64,000 nucleotides of DNA from Liolophura sinensis (taxonomy: Eukaryota; Mollusca; Polyplacophora; Chitonida; Chitonidae). The position numbers and the translations under genes are program-made. The stretch is taken from assembly GCF_032854445.1 (NCBI RefSeq), contig NC_088305.1, positions 30,900,628 through 30,964,627 of the forward strand. Direction: 5' to 3'. Under the pieces are notes generated by a model. It ran no database searches, was not told the origin of the DNA, and saw nothing but the letters and a program-made list of their open reading frames with translations. Below are positions 41,425-55,900 of this stretch, piece after piece; within the stretch, counting starts at the first letter, position 1; each line of letters opens with the position of its first letter.

Positions 41425-41545
41425 TTTATATTTATTTATTCATTTGATTGGTGTTTTACGTCGTACTCAAGAATATTTCACTTATACGACGACGGCCACC
41501 ATTATGGTGGGTGGAAAGCGGGCAGAGCCCTGGAGGAAGCCAGTA
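41425..41545 (-). mobile_element. SINE family A, 3' half
   Basis: TTTGATTGGTGTTTTACGTC GTACTCAAGAATATTTCACT, ends within the central body. Confidence 0.85.
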
Positions 41546-43174
41546 TTTATAGGCAAGCAAGTCAAATCACGTGACAGCGGTCCACCAATCCACGTCTGGT
41601 GCAATCGTGACGAACTTGGCAAAGCAAGAACTGCTTATATAAACAATGACAAATTCTAGGAATATGAAAAGACACCGGGTGGATATTCCTGTGGTGCAAA
41701 GGGTCTTTCTATACTAGGATCAATGTACTCTGATAACATAGGGTTGTACCTTTTGATTAGCTTCACATTTCCACTCAAAAGTACATCAATCCATAGCCAC
41801 AGAACTGCGTAGTTGTTTCGTCATTTTAGATCGTATGGGAGTTGAATAATCGAACAAGAATGAACTTCTGTTTGAGCGAACGAAACAGCTGTTTACTGAG
41901 GATAACATCAGAACGTACAATCCCTGTACGGGAGTATGTAAATCTATACTTACTGGAAACGGACTTTAGACCAATTACGTCACATCCCCTTTTCAACACA
42001 AGTGCAGTTAATAAGCAATTTTAAAAGCAAGCATAACTTTCAAGACCAATAATTATTAGAGGAATTCTTAACTCAAAAGTTCAGGAAGTTTACGTCACTA
42101 AATCGAACGCATGTGGGAACTGCTGAAAAGAATGATTAACCTGTATCATATATATGAAAGTTGAATTTAACTTTAACACAGGATTGTCCAGGGCAAACAC
42201 AACTGGCAGCAAATTCAGATTTGATAGCCAAACATTAAAAAATTGACATATTTTTGACATTATTGACATAAAATTGACACTGAGACACATAGTCCTGAAA
42301 GCGTGCTGGCTTTCGCACCACTCGTCCAGATGAAGTCTGTATACTAATAATACTTGGTGGTTCAGGGTTCACTTCCTGCAACAGCGGACTGGACGTCGTA
42401 CAGGCGGGAGAATCTGAAGAACCGCACTTCCAAAAATAGTATTCCTGCGCAAAGTTACACCAATAGTACCTAGCTTTATCTTCTTGAAATACAAGGAAAT
42501 ATGCTCAGACAATAACAACCAAGATTACATTATGTTGTTGAGCATAAACAAGAGCATTGCAACAGAGTAAAATGTCAGAAGATGGCTAAAATACCTTACA
42601 AGTCTAGTCACATGACTAACAGGGTTGGCGAAGGAAAACATGGCCGCCGCAACATTTACAAAAGGTCTTACATGGATGCTGGTACACAGGGGCAGATGCA
42701 GGGGTTAATACATGTATCACAGCCTTATCATTGGTTCAAGGTTAAGTTCAGTAAGTTATACAGTAAATATTCTTGCCGACATAGGAAGCTATACCCTGCA
42801 GCAAAATGTAAGGAAAAGTACATCATAATGAACACATGTTCAGTACAGGTGATGTCAACATTGGCAGTGAAATAGCTATGCCTGCATGCATTTAGATACA
42901 TTCGTGGTTTACAACAGCAATATAAAAATACATTTCACCATCCCATCCCAACCTAGGATTATTCTGTACACTACTCAGCAAACACATTTGACGTCGTCTG
43001 CAGGATTCGAGAATGCATCTGTATCCCACATGACGGTTGTTGTTCAGTGAAAAGCGGGATAAAGTTCCACACCTGTACTATAATTCCCATGTAAGTAAAG
43101 CACCAAGCAAGATAAGTCAATCTAATCTTTCTGACTAAAGCGAAACCTCTGTAGCTGGATATCACAACGGCAAT
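41546..43174. other. Intergenic sequence
   Basis: No gene recognised; short ORFs lack any known motif. Confidence 0.45.
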
Positions 43175-43366
43175 TTCATCTACTACCTTTGCTTCATCAT
43201 GACCATTTCATCTACTTCCTTTGTTTCATAATGACCATTTCATCTACTTCCTTTGTTTCATAATGACCATTTCATCTACTTCCTTTGTTTCACCATCGCC
43301 ATTTCATCTACTTCCTTTGTTTCATCATGATCATTTCATCTACTTCCTTTGTTTCATCATAGCTAC
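43175..43366. repeat. 32-bp minisatellite (6 copies)
   Basis: Unit CATCTACTTCCTTTGTTTCA TAATGACCATTT; lies downstream of the phospholipase poly(A) signal. Confidence 0.92.
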
Positions 43367-43477
43367 ATAACATTTCCCTTTCTTATTAAATAACAACAAT
43401 CTCGTAACACCTTTTGTTCTAACTGAAGATATGTATCAGGCTTGCACTGCTGTGTGCTTGCTACCCAGTTGTTCTTA

Positions 43478-43483
43478 TTTATT
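43478..43483 (-). terminator. Candidate poly(A) signal of the phospholipase gene
   Basis: TTTATT on + (AATAAA on -), about 230 nt after the stop codon. Confidence 0.5.
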
Positions 43484-43711
43484 TATCAAAACGCTAACAT
43501 GGCAACACTTACTTGGATTTTCCTTTATCTTTTCTCACAGAACCCCATAAGAATTAGGGGTTAATATCCAGGTCATGATCTGAACGAAAAACCCTCAGGT
43601 TGATACCATGCAGCTGCCAAGAGAAATACTGTTAGTTTTGGTCACATCTCGAACAATGCCCTCAACTGTCAGCGCATTAGACACAAGTATATCCTCTGGT
43701 GTAAGGATCTT

Positions 43712-43903
43712 TTAACCCTTTGCCTCTTCTGGAGTAACAGGCTGATTTTTCAGCTGTTCGGGCCGCGTCTCTTCTGGTATGACGCTCTGAGCTTTCAGCG
43801 AGTTTGTTTTCTCCATGTCTGCTGTGACATTCGGACTTTTCAGAGGTGGTTTGTTTTTTACCACGTAGTACTTCAAAAAGCACACCAATGATCGACGTCC
43901 TTG
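43712..43903 (-). CDS. Phospholipase exon 14 (C-terminus)
   Basis: Acceptor GTTCCTTACAG. Encodes QGRRSLVCFLKYYVVKNKPP then a low-complexity Pro/Glu/Lys tail ending PVTPEEAKG and TAA (residues 558-620). The VEQGRRSL junction with exon 13 matches the usual end of eukaryotic patatin-like proteins. Confidence 0.88.
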   Translation of the reverse strand, partial: QGRRSLVCFLKYYVVKNKPPLKSPNVTADMEKTNSLKAQSVIPEETRPEQLKNQPVTPEEAKG

Positions 43904-46900
43904 CTGTAAGGAACAAAATACAAATAGGATAATCGCTTTTCCAGTTATATTTTCCATGCTTTTGGAAATGTTTTCCAACAAATTTGGGCTTCGCTTCAGT
44001 CAACTGGATACAGGCCTCTCAGGTTTCACTAAAATCGTTTGGATTCACTCTGATCATTACAACAATATATATGTAACTTCCAGAAAATACAATTTTCGGA
44101 AACACTTCAGTGTGTTCGGTGTGGTAAGGCTTTGCATATTAGTGGCGAACATCAGAGGATATCAGAGATTGGCAGGATGAGTAACACACGAGTCCGATCA
44201 CGACATCGACAAAGTCAAATTCGAGTAAAACACACCAAAAATAAGTGCTAGCTTTTTAAACACATTTCTGTTACAGTTTATAAATGCGTCCTAGTGGTAA
44301 TTCACACCAAAATATGTGTAGCAATTAGAGAGATGTGTTTATTATAGTAAACACTCCAAATATTTATAATGTTGAGGATATTTTCAATACAGTACTACAG
44401 GAAACATTTCTACTTTCGGCTTTTACACCTTAATAATATAATCAAAAACATGTTTACTGGCCTATTTGTGTTTGTTGAAAATATCCACCACATTACTACG
44501 TAAACATATTTAGATGCTAACATGATGTTTTGAAGAATAAACACAATAAAGTGTTCTTAAACTTTAACAGTGTTTAAACAGGAAACATTTTTTTCAGTGT
44601 GCAGTTTATATTATTTAAAATATATATAAAATATTCCAGCACGCTCTTCTGTCAATAGCCGTCCAGCGGTGCTCTCCCACAATATTGTAAGCTGAAAACC
44701 TCATAGAGACTGACCAGCACGTGCGGGCTAAATATGATGACAGAGTGTTATGATATGTCACCAAAGCAAAAGGCATAGCTCCTAGCGGTGGTCTTCGTTA
44801 TAAATGCATTCAATACCATCTTCTCAGAACGCCACCACTTCACACAAAACTCCCAACCCAGGAAAATACGATCTGATATCTGCTCGGCTAATATAGGGCG
44901 ACATAAATCCGACTGTCGATGGGGTATAACAGACATCAAAAAACACGTTAACAGCCAAGAATTATTTTTCATCAAAAGCATGGAATTTGAGCTGCATGAC
45001 TTTGTTTGTTCCTTGGAGACACGATATGAGTCATCTTTGTAATATAATTAAAGACGTACAGCACAGAAAGTAAACCCAGAGCAGTGACGACAGTGTGATA
45101 GACGTACAGCACAGAATGTAAACCCAGAGCAGCGACGACAGTGTGATAGACGTACAGCACAGAAAGTAAACCCAGAGCAGCGACGACAGTGTGATAGACG
45201 TACAGCACAGAAAGTAAACCCAGAGCAGCGACGACAGTGTGATAGACGTACAGCACAGAAAGTAAACCCAGAGCAGCGACGACAGTGTGATAGACGTACA
45301 GCACAGAAAGTAAACCCAGAGCAGCGACGACAGTGTGATAGACGTACAGCACAGAAAGTAAACCCAGAGCAGCGACGACAGTGTGATAGACGTACAGCAC
45401 AGAAAGTAAACCCAGAGCAGCGACGACAGTGTGATAGACGTACAGCACAGGAAGTAAACCCAGAGCACCTTACCCGTGAAATACAGCCTCTTGTCAGTTA
45501 TTTTTAACTGTTCATGTAAATACTTATATACTAGCGAATTACACACCCCATAGCAAAATGGCTGAAACAGAATTTTGTTTAAAAAGTTCAGTGATGTTGA
45601 TTGCGATTGATGAGACGCCACCTATAATATCTTTTACCTCGACCAAGTAGCTTTTGTCGGCGTCCTCCAGTGTGAAGTCTGTCGTCTGTAAATACCCCGT
45701 ATTTATACCCACCGTTCTGTCAACGTCTCTCTCCTGAAAGAGAACAGCAAATTGGTTACGGATTTGATTTGATTTGATTTGATTTGATTGGTGTTTTACG
45801 ACGTACTCAAAAATATTTCGCTCATACGACAGCGGCCAGCATTATGGTGGAAGGAAACCGTGCAGACCCCGGGGGAAAACCACGACCTTCCACAGGTTGC
45901 TGGCAGATCTTCCCACGTGCGACTGGGTTATGAAGAAACGAATGTAAAGAACATATGTAAATCTGAGTTAGTGTAAATAGCGTTATGAAACCAATGGCAA
46001 CATACAATAACAAACATCTGCGCTGTAAATATGGGAATGGGAAAACAATATCATAATCGTTGTAATGCTTGGTATGTAAGTATAAGTATATTTGGTCACA
46101 TGACGACGAGGAGTTATTAGGTGTGCGTACCTATACTGTGCCCTCTTGTGGCAGGGATATTCAATGACGAAGACCCCAGACATGACACCCCACCCAGTCA
46201 TTTTATACTGACACCAGGCCAACTGGTCCTACTTCCTTGTCTCTCACCTCTTAGTTTTGAGGACCCAACGAGACAGCAGCAAGTACCAAGTCTTTAGTAT
46301 GACCACACCTAGGTTTGATCCCGCCGTCTCCCGACTTCTAGGCGGACGTTTTAACCATTAGGCCAACGAAAAGCTATGTTTCATGGCTGATTTAATCTAA
46401 AAGCCATTTATAAAACTACAAGCATCACACGCCTCGAAGCAACTTTTGCTCAAGTTTTTATTTTAAGTATGGAAATAAATTCTAGGCTGATCCATTTATA
46501 AAGCTATAAACAATATACAACTCTAAGGAACATTTTCTAAAGTTTTCATTTCAAGTATGGAAATACTCTTAAACTTGTCAACATGATAAAGATCAATCTC
46601 TGAAAACATATTTCACGATGCAAATCTGACGTGTGTTGATTTTAAGTCCACCAAGGTACATTGCCCAAAACACATGAAATAACAAATATTCAAACTCACT
46701 TCCATGTATATTCTTTTCACGTTTGTAACGAGAGAGGCTTGCAAAGAATCCAGAAAACTGGGTAAGTCGGTGACGTCACGTCTCCTGTATCCAAGGAAAC
46801 GCGCATGCAGATTGATACCATGTGTCTCAAGGAAGGTCACGATGTCCTGATACGATATCTGTTAGAAAAAAGACGAGTCGGTGATTTAACTGACAATTAC

Positions 46901-49900
46901 AGAAGAAGGCCACGGGGCCATGTAGGAGAAACTATTTTTTGCTGCGGTATGATACAAATCAGTGTTTTGCTGTAACCTTTCTCATCAAAACCTGATCACT
47001 CCTATCACTGTTGGCAAGGGAATGGAAAACTGAAGCCAGAAGCTGCCTTCAAAAAATGTGGTAACTAAAGTTTATAACGATATTTCTAATCGTGTCAGAT
47101 GATTTATTGAGAATTTTACAGTTCCCATTCTCGATGTTACCAGATTGCACATAATTAGACGTAGCTTCTGGTAAACTGATATCTACACCTCAAGATTTCA
47201 CAACACTTTCAACATTATCCTTACTGATGTAAATTTTGCGCCAATGCAAAACAATGAATTTTCACTATTTTCACAAATTTTCACAATAAAACACAGGGAA
47301 ATCAAATTGCTGCACATGAAGAAAGTCAATGGCGATCTTCCTAGCCACCAAACCTTCCGTGCATATGAGAAGTTCATGCCACGTGCTTGAAAGAGAGCAA
47401 AGATTGCCAAGAGAGGTAGGCCTATTCTGACGAGTGACCGGAACAACCCAGATGTAGAAATCATGACCTCGAGCGTGCTGCATTGACATTACGAGTGGCG
47501 CGAAAGTTGCCATGCGTCTTAGAAAGTGTTTGACAGATCTATGCGCTTACTTCTACATTTTCCAAAGAGCAGAACGCCGCGATTATAATCACTAAGAATA
47601 GGAATTCTGATTTCTGATGTTGCGATGAGATTTCTCAAAGCGTTGAATGCATGTCTCATTTTATCGGGCCACATTACATCATCCACTAACGCTCGGGCTT
47701 CCACTGATCACAAGTTCTTGATGACAAGAGGTGGTCAACAGCGCCCTTCTTTTTAACCGGTAGTGCAACAACAACAACAGTGAGAGGATAGATAGAATGG
47801 TGAAACCACACCCAGAGATTCGACCACTCAGTGGAGAGTGGGAAGAGTTACCTCCTCCTCGGTTCCAAGACGACGGTATCTTTTGTGAATAGCAGGTTTT
47901 GGTTTCTTCCCAAATAGTCTCAAAAAGATATTCTTTTTTTCCTTTGATGGAAGCAAATTATTGAAATGAAGATACATTATTACTGACTTGGTTAAAGCTT
48001 ACCGTACTCTGTCATCTGATCTCAACTTTCCACATGGCCTATAAAAATATTGCTATCTTCGTCTGGGATACATAAATCACTACACAGGAGTCAAAGGCAG
48101 TGGGCATATAGTCCACACAAGTTACACAGCATAAAGTTTCGTTCTACCGCCATGAATCACCCCAAGTCACAACAATTATCTTACATAATTCACACAAAGG
48201 TATAACTGTCTGACATAAACTAGGAATTAAAGGCACATGTGAATATAACTGGGGATAATGCGTATAAAACTTTACGATATTTCCAACAGAAACAGAAACA
48301 CATGAATAGTAACAAGGCTGCAATAGCCCAGCTGTTCAGAAACACATGAATAGTAACAAGGCTGCAATAGCCCAGCTGTTCAGAAACACATGAATAGTAA
48401 CAAGGCTGCAATAGCCCAGCTGTTCAGAAACACATGAATAGTAACAAGGCTGCAATAGCCCAGCTGTTCAGAAACACATGAATAGTAACAAGGCTGCAAT
48501 AGCCCAGCTGTACAGAAACACATGAATAGTAACAAGGCTGCAATAGCCCAGCTGTTCAGAAACACATGAATAGTAACAAGGCTGCAATAGCCCAGCTGTT
48601 CAGAAACGACAGAATGATCAGAAACGACCAGCTCACGGAATGAAATGATCATTCATCAGTTTCGTATATAGCAAGATTTGTTTTAAAATTTTAAACTTAA
48701 AACTTTTTCGTCTGTTAACATCATGGGATATTCGTGTTTAATACCAAACAGGCGTTATTCATTGGGTATGGCTATACTAAGGTGCTCATTCTTTGGTTTA
48801 GTGCTAATAATTTCAAACTGGAATCCACTGAAAATGAAACGCCTTGCAAAATAAGGTATATCTATACTAGCCGAGTGCTACATACCTGATCTTTGGACTT
48901 GTCCTCTCCTATGATTTTGGCAAATGCTTCTTTGGTCGTCACTTCACGGCCAAACAGAATCTTGTAGTCTGTTTCTGAAAACGCCTCCTGTTGAACAAAG
49001 AAGAATTACGTTTCATCGAGAACACCTTGAGCATACACAATTCCCTCCTTATACCTGGTTAATGATAACCGTGACAACAGGATAAGATCAGCCTGACATT
49101 TAGACCATAAAACTTTAGCACCCTGGAACAAGTCACAATCTCATCAGAGTGATATGGAGTTGTTATATTATACGTTGAAGTATACTTTTGAACAGAACAG
49201 AAGTATATGCATAACGACACCTAAGGCCAAGGAAAGAGTCAGGAAAACTAATCGTAGAATTGTTTAAAAAAAAATTTGTTCATAAATGAAAACTGTGTAA
49301 AGCAGAGAACTGTGAATTCGGTGTCATGTCTGGTGTCCTAGTCTTTGGAAATAATCCGCAAATCTTAAAAGAAAAGATTTATTTATTTATTTGATTGGTG
49401 TTTTACGCCGTACTCAAGAATATTTCACTTACACGACGGCGGCCAGCATTATGGTGGGTGGAAACCGGGCACAGCCCGGAGGAAACCCACGACCATCCGC
49501 AGGTTGCTGAAAGACCTTCCCACGTAAGGCCGGAGAGGAAGCCAGCATGAGCTCGACTTGAACCCACAGCGACCGCATTGGTGAGAGACTCCTGGGTCAT
49601 TACGCTGCGCTAGCGCGCTAACTAAAAGAAAGGATAACACATAACTTAACTTATAACTTGTTACTTATTTCGACATAGGGGTGAAAACGGTCACAGCCAC
49701 CTTGTTCTGACGTGCTTAGTAACTGTAAATATACTTCTAATCCTGATTTTGTACGAGTTTATGGGATACGCAATGTCAGAGAAACCGGTAACACAATGAC
49801 GAGTCACTACGCTAAATATGGCTAAAAGGCAAAACAGGGATCGCCAGACGTCACTGGGAACAGCTCCGTTCTCGAATTTTAGAAGTAGCTCACATCTCAT

Positions 49901-52900
49901 GGATTAAAACTGATAACAAGGCGGTGCCCTAGATTTTCTCGATCTTCCGAAATAAACAAGGTAAACATGTTATTTATTTATTTAATTGGTGTGTTGCTCC
50001 GTACTCAAGACAATTTCATGTATACAACGGCGTATAACCGGCAGGAAACCAAGAATAGCCCGGGACAAATCCAGGGCCATCCGCAGAATGCTGGCAAATC
50101 TTCCCACTTTCGCCCCGAGAGGAATCCCGCACGAGCCGGACTTGAACTCACAGCTACCGCATTGGCGAGAGGCTACTGACTCAGTTGACTGCACTGACAA
50201 GTTAAATACTAGGCCACAGTGGGCCCTGTAAAGTCATTTGTTGTATTTCTCGGGGCATGACCTCGAGATAAATTCACATCTTACTTACATCTTTCAAAGC
50301 TTTGTCCAGCTCCTCTTCACTGATGGTACTGCTGTTGTCCACATCGTGGTCTTTTAGTACCTAAGGCAGGAAACAATTTACACAAAGAGGTAAATAAGAC
50401 AGCATAAAGATGGCCCTCAGACACACCAATCACAAATTAAAGCCTCTTGGTTTAAATACGTACACATTCGTCTTAGTTTCCGCTTTCTTTCCTTTGTGAA
50501 TTTAAAACAAATAAACACATTCAAAATATTGCAATACTTGGTGTCGAATCTTCCGTTTCATAATAAATAGTCAGAGTCAGTCTCGTATTTCCTCCACTAT
50601 ATTATATGCAGTCGGGACCTCCGTGTCTCAGTTGGTTAGCGCGCTAGCGCAGCGTAAAGACCCAGGAGCCTCTCACCAATGCAATCGCTGTTAGTTCAAG
50701 TCCAGCTCATGCTGGCTTCCTCTCCGGCCGTACGTGGAAAGGTCTTGCAGCAACCTGCGGATGGTCGTGGGTTTCCCCCGGGCTGTGCCCCGTTTCCACA
50801 TACCATAATGCTGGCCGCCGTCGTATAAGTGAAATATTCTTGAGTACGGCGTAAAACACCAATCAAATAAATAAATAAATAAATATTATATGCAGTCACT
50901 GTAAATCTCGCACCTGTATTTCTCCACTTCACGGGAGAGAGTCACAAATAGTCTTGTATTTTCCCAGTACAAGGAATATGTACACAATAAGTCTCACATT
51001 TTCCAGTTACACGATGTGAATGCAGTCACAGTAGGTAAGATCTTAAGTTTTCTCACTACACCATATGCAATCAAAAAAGAGTCTGGTTTTTTCCTAAAAA
51101 AAAACAGACTGCACTTACACCTATTTTCGCACTACACGATACTCACTCATAATGAGGATGGTATATATCCCCTTTTCACGATACAAGCACAAAATGACCT
51201 TCATGTTTCCTCATACGTTGAATGCCGTCACACTGAGTCACGTAAACTTTACCCTGAGTCACGACACCCACCCTTCACGACACACACATACAAAGACCTT
51301 CATGTTTCCTCATACGTTGAATGCAGTCACGCTGAGTCACGTAAACTTTACATTCAGTCACGACACCCACCCTTCACGATACACACATACAATGGCCTTC
51401 ATGTTTCCTCATACGTTGAATGCAGTCACACTGAGTTACGCAGACTTTACACTGAGTCACGACACCCACCCTTCACGGTACACACATACAAAGACCTTCA
51501 TGTTTTCCTCATACGTTGAATGCAGTCACGCTGAGTCACGTAAACTTTACATTGAGTCACGACACCCACCCTTCACGATACACACATACAATGGCCTTCA
51601 TGTTTCCTCATACGTTGAATGCAGTCACGCTGAGTCACGTAAACTTTACATTGAGTCACGACAACCACCCTTCACGATACACACATACAATGGCCTTCAT
51701 GTTTCCTCATACGTTGAATGCAGTCACACTGAGTCACGTAGACTTTACACTGAGTCCCGACACCCACCCTACACATACACACGACGCGCTGCCACACCTT
51801 TGTTGACTGCTGTATCAATATGGTACTGCTTCTCAGTTACTCAATGTGTTTTCTTATCACATTATTTGCTTGTTATTTTCACAAAAGAATAATTAAAAAA
51901 CAAGTTTTTCAAAATGAAGTAAGCAGAAGAAGAAAACTCACTTTTAAGAACGCATCCACTGCTTTCGATACCCTATTGTGCTGTCTAGCCGTCCTTTCTT
52001 CCTTTTGGACTGTTTGGATGTATTTCCTGTCCGAATTACAACCATACATTAATCATAACCGAATGATTAGTTTATTTATTTACTGACCTATAGAGGTTTA
52101 CCGCCGTGCTCAAGACGATTTCGTTTATATGACAGTGCACAGATTTAAGACCAGTTGAATCCAGGCAAAGCTAGCCCAGGAAAAACCGACCGCATTTCGC
52201 ATTTTGAAAAACTCTATGATTTAAAGCCACACTGCAAAGACCAGAAGCGGAATATAAATGTCCTAGACTATAATTAGTTCAGTTCTTAAGTAACGATTTT
52301 TCTCCACAGACATTTTTAATTTTAGAGCTAATCGGTCAACAAGCCCATGAGCGACTCCGAGCGTAATCTGCGAGTCCAAGTTATCTCAAATTCAACAATT
52401 CTATGAATTTATTTCGGACATCGATCGCGTGACTGTATTGCTGAAACAATAACCCCTTGGTTTTTGCAGTCTCGTACCTTGCCATCTTGGTGTTGGGGTA
52501 TTTAGGTAATTCGGCACCTCGCCGGGCCTCTAAGGCTGTCCGGTACATTTCCTGCTCATTGTCGGAGTACTGTGCACATGTACATAAGCAAAAAGTCAAC
52601 GGTTAATCGCTAGCAAGGAAATCACTAAATATGCAAACGTTTATTTCAGACATGATCAGAAGTTTAAAAAAATCGAACAATCTTTCAAGTATTATAAGGC
52701 CTACGAAGCAATATGAATCTTGGAATGCATTAAAAATGCAAAACTTAAGTTCCGGTCAGGTTGATTAATAAACGTCATCTCATGTGTGTTACAATTTAAA
52801 CATGCATAAAAAATTATGTGAAATTATGTTAGATAATATTTAAAGAAGTTATTCCAGATAACAGTAGAAGCAGACAGATGTACAGACCGACAGACAGACA

Positions 52901-55900
52901 GATGTACAGAAAGACAGATAGACAGATGTACAGACTGACAGACAGACAGATGTACAGACCGACAGACAGACAGATGTACAGACCGACAGACAGACAGACA
53001 GATGTACAGACCGATAGACAGACAGATGTACAGACCGACAGACAGACTGATACAGCGTGTGATACAGAATCACATTACTGACAAGATGGTCACTTCATTT
53101 TACAGAACATGGGCTCTAATTAAATCTACCAGAACAACCATTCTGTGAATTCACATTTTTGGAAAATAAAACACATTTTACATCACCCGGGAAATTTTAT
53201 TTCATCTATATGTATAACTGTTTGCCTTCAAGAATCTATTCTAAAGATCTTTATTTTTCCAGTCATTGTTAATGTTTGCATCAAATGTTTAATAATCCGA
53301 GATCCAAGGATCCTGTTTTCTGTGAATTTAATCAAATCAAATTAAAAACACTCACCAGGAGGAACCCTAAAGTCTTTTCGTTCCATTTCCCAAAACGGTT
53401 TCTCCTCTCATACTTCTGTAATATTTCCGACAGGGGCTGGAGTTTGTGGAGGAAGCTGTCCTGGGGGTCCATAGATAACCACCAGCCTGAGGTGAAACAA
53501 AGAAACATTGGCTGAACAACAACAACAAACAACCTATACCAATGTAGGCGTGCTATCCGACATTCCCAGAGTATTGTCCTCAACCACTGAATGAGCTACT
53601 TTCTCTGAACGCCGATGGAGGGCAGTGTAATTAATGGGACCAAATTTACTCCGCCTGGGAACAGTCGCCGGCGATTGAATATACAAAGGAATATTAACCT
53701 GACCAAAAGCAACTGTATATCCTCGCTGTCACTGTCCTTATTTGACAAAACAAAAAACTGCATGTGGGCAATATAAAATTTTTTGTTTGGAGCCGCCATT
53801 TTGGCGCCATTCTCTCGATATTTAGGCCTATGTCGTCACTGATTGCTGAAGAGGTTCTAGATCTATGATCTATACTCATTGTTTTTCAAAGACAAGCGGC
53901 TGCAGTCACCGGAAACAGAGTTGATAGAAATTAAATATGCCCAATATTTGGAGCCCATGCAGTTGCGGGTCATAGATTATATGTGAATTCATACATAGCT
54001 ACCAGTTGACACGTCCAAGGGTACTTGCGTAAAACACGCTGACACGTTTACAAACACAATGGACGCGGCTGTTCAGTATAACTCAAATCAAGTAATCAAG
54101 ATTCGCTGATAAAATTCTGTTTTAGTTCTTATTCAGGGCGATGTAGGTTTAACAGCAGGGCGCCCTATATCCCTCACTGCGGATGCGCTGCTCTATACAG
54201 ATACGTTCCCTCTACATCACTGCCATCACTAACACATTTTGTAACGAAATCTTGAACAACGGCGATGTTACCGCACGGGGTCACGATGAAGGGGCAGAAA
54301 TGATGGCAGAAAAAAACACAGAAGTTCTGTCTCAACCTTTGTTTCTAATAGGGGTTTAATACTTTATGGACATGCATTCTCTTCATGTAAAGTAGGTACA
54401 ACTTGATTCTCAATTATATTGATTAAATAGTTCCGCGCGAGGACACCAGTGGTGAGGCTAAGCCTAAACAAGACTTCGTGCGTCGCACATGTCGGCTCAA
54501 ACCTTCAAGCTTATCAAGTGGTAGCGGTGACCGGTGTATAGGTTACAAAAGCGCATTGAGCGAGTGCCTGGGGTTTAACGTCGTACTTAACAATTTTCCA
54601 GCCATATGGCGACGAAGGAATCCTTAGAGTGCATGAAATGTGCCTCCTTGTTGCAGGCGGATTTCCAACGCTCTTTTATCTACTGCTTCACTGAGGCGCG
54701 TTACCGAAGGTAAGTAAGCCAGAGCCATTATACTGATACGGGTCAACCAGTCGTTGCACTATCCCCTTCGTGCTGAACGACAAGGTGTGACTCGACCCAG
54801 GACTGACCCTGGATCTACCGCTCTCGAAGCGGAGGCTCTACCAACTGTGCTATGCGGACTGGTTGCGTCAAAAAGACGTAGCCTAGCTGAATCAAAGCTT
54901 GTCAGCAGACATATCTTAAATTTACACGGTATAGATTACACTAATGGTATACATGATACACTTGTTGTTTACATAAACAGTTAGGACAAAAACCTGCGGA
55001 TGGTCCTGAATGGATCTGCCAGGTTTCCTCATGGTTACCGTCGTATAAGGGAAACATTCTTGAGCACATCGTTAAACAATCAATGAAACCAAATAAATAA
55101 GAAAAAGTTAGAATGAAACTCTAACTGAGGCAAAATGACAAGAGGCTGTATTTCACCGGCAGCGTGTGACAGCGTTTTTGACATTGTCGTCGCTGCTCTG
55201 GTTTTCTCTATTCTAAAAACGAAGGCTGAATAAATCCATACCCTTAATATATCACAAAGGCTTAGATGCTTACCATCAAAACAATGGACTGGATAGTTAC
55301 ACAGGACCCCGCCGTCAACAAAGATGTCGGTGTGTCCGAACACCGTGTACTTCGTAGCCGAGAACATACCTGTGGCGAAGAAAATACACATTCATTTTAA
55401 TGGTTAGTCACTGTTTTACCCCTAGCCTCACGCTGTGTTTCAGCAGCGCCAAGTGTCGTGTGTAGAGTCTTCGCCATATCGTTTCAGTGATGCTACACTA
55501 TCTCCACAATCGACCTATAGGACTGACGTCTTATACAACGAGACTGTCGCGACAAAATTATGGAGATGGCACAAGTCGAGTTGTATTAGTAAAAAAGCTG
55601 CACATATGACAAACATGGACCGTAGACTCGGTGATAGTAAGCCTTATGCACTTTTCGGTAACCTGCAGAAAAAAAAACTAGGAAAGAATTCGGGCACGTA
55701 ACAGCCTTTGGGCGACGTTTATGACAATACGTCAGTTCGTGTACCATTTGAAGCTTTTTTCATTGAAGAGTTCAAGTTCTTGTCCAAAACTAGATCGCTG
55801 GTTCAGTATAAATAACAGAGTTGACTGAATGCGTGGACTTTGGGAGCATATCAAACGGTTGCTGGCTTAAATAATACCATGTACTACCTTATATTAATTA

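Noticed and set aside
44972-45621. ORFs of 158 and 196 codons with a hydrophobic repeat
   Set aside because: Produced by the 48-bp minisatellite in phospholipase intron 13; no splice phase or family similarity.
51016-51892. ORFs of 167 and 246 codons
   Set aside because: Translation of a ~99-bp array in several frames.
54780-54862. tRNA gene
   Set aside because: A/B boxes and tRNA-like arms are present, but the sequence continues into a SINE body repeated elsewhere in the window.
45474-55159. A 22-bp near-identical word (GACAAGAGGCTGTATTTCAC) at 45477-45497 (-) and 55137-55157 (+), followed by a donor-like GTAAGG in the first case
   Set aside because: Similarity stops at both edges and neither site fits a conserved exon; probably a small repeat fragment or chance.
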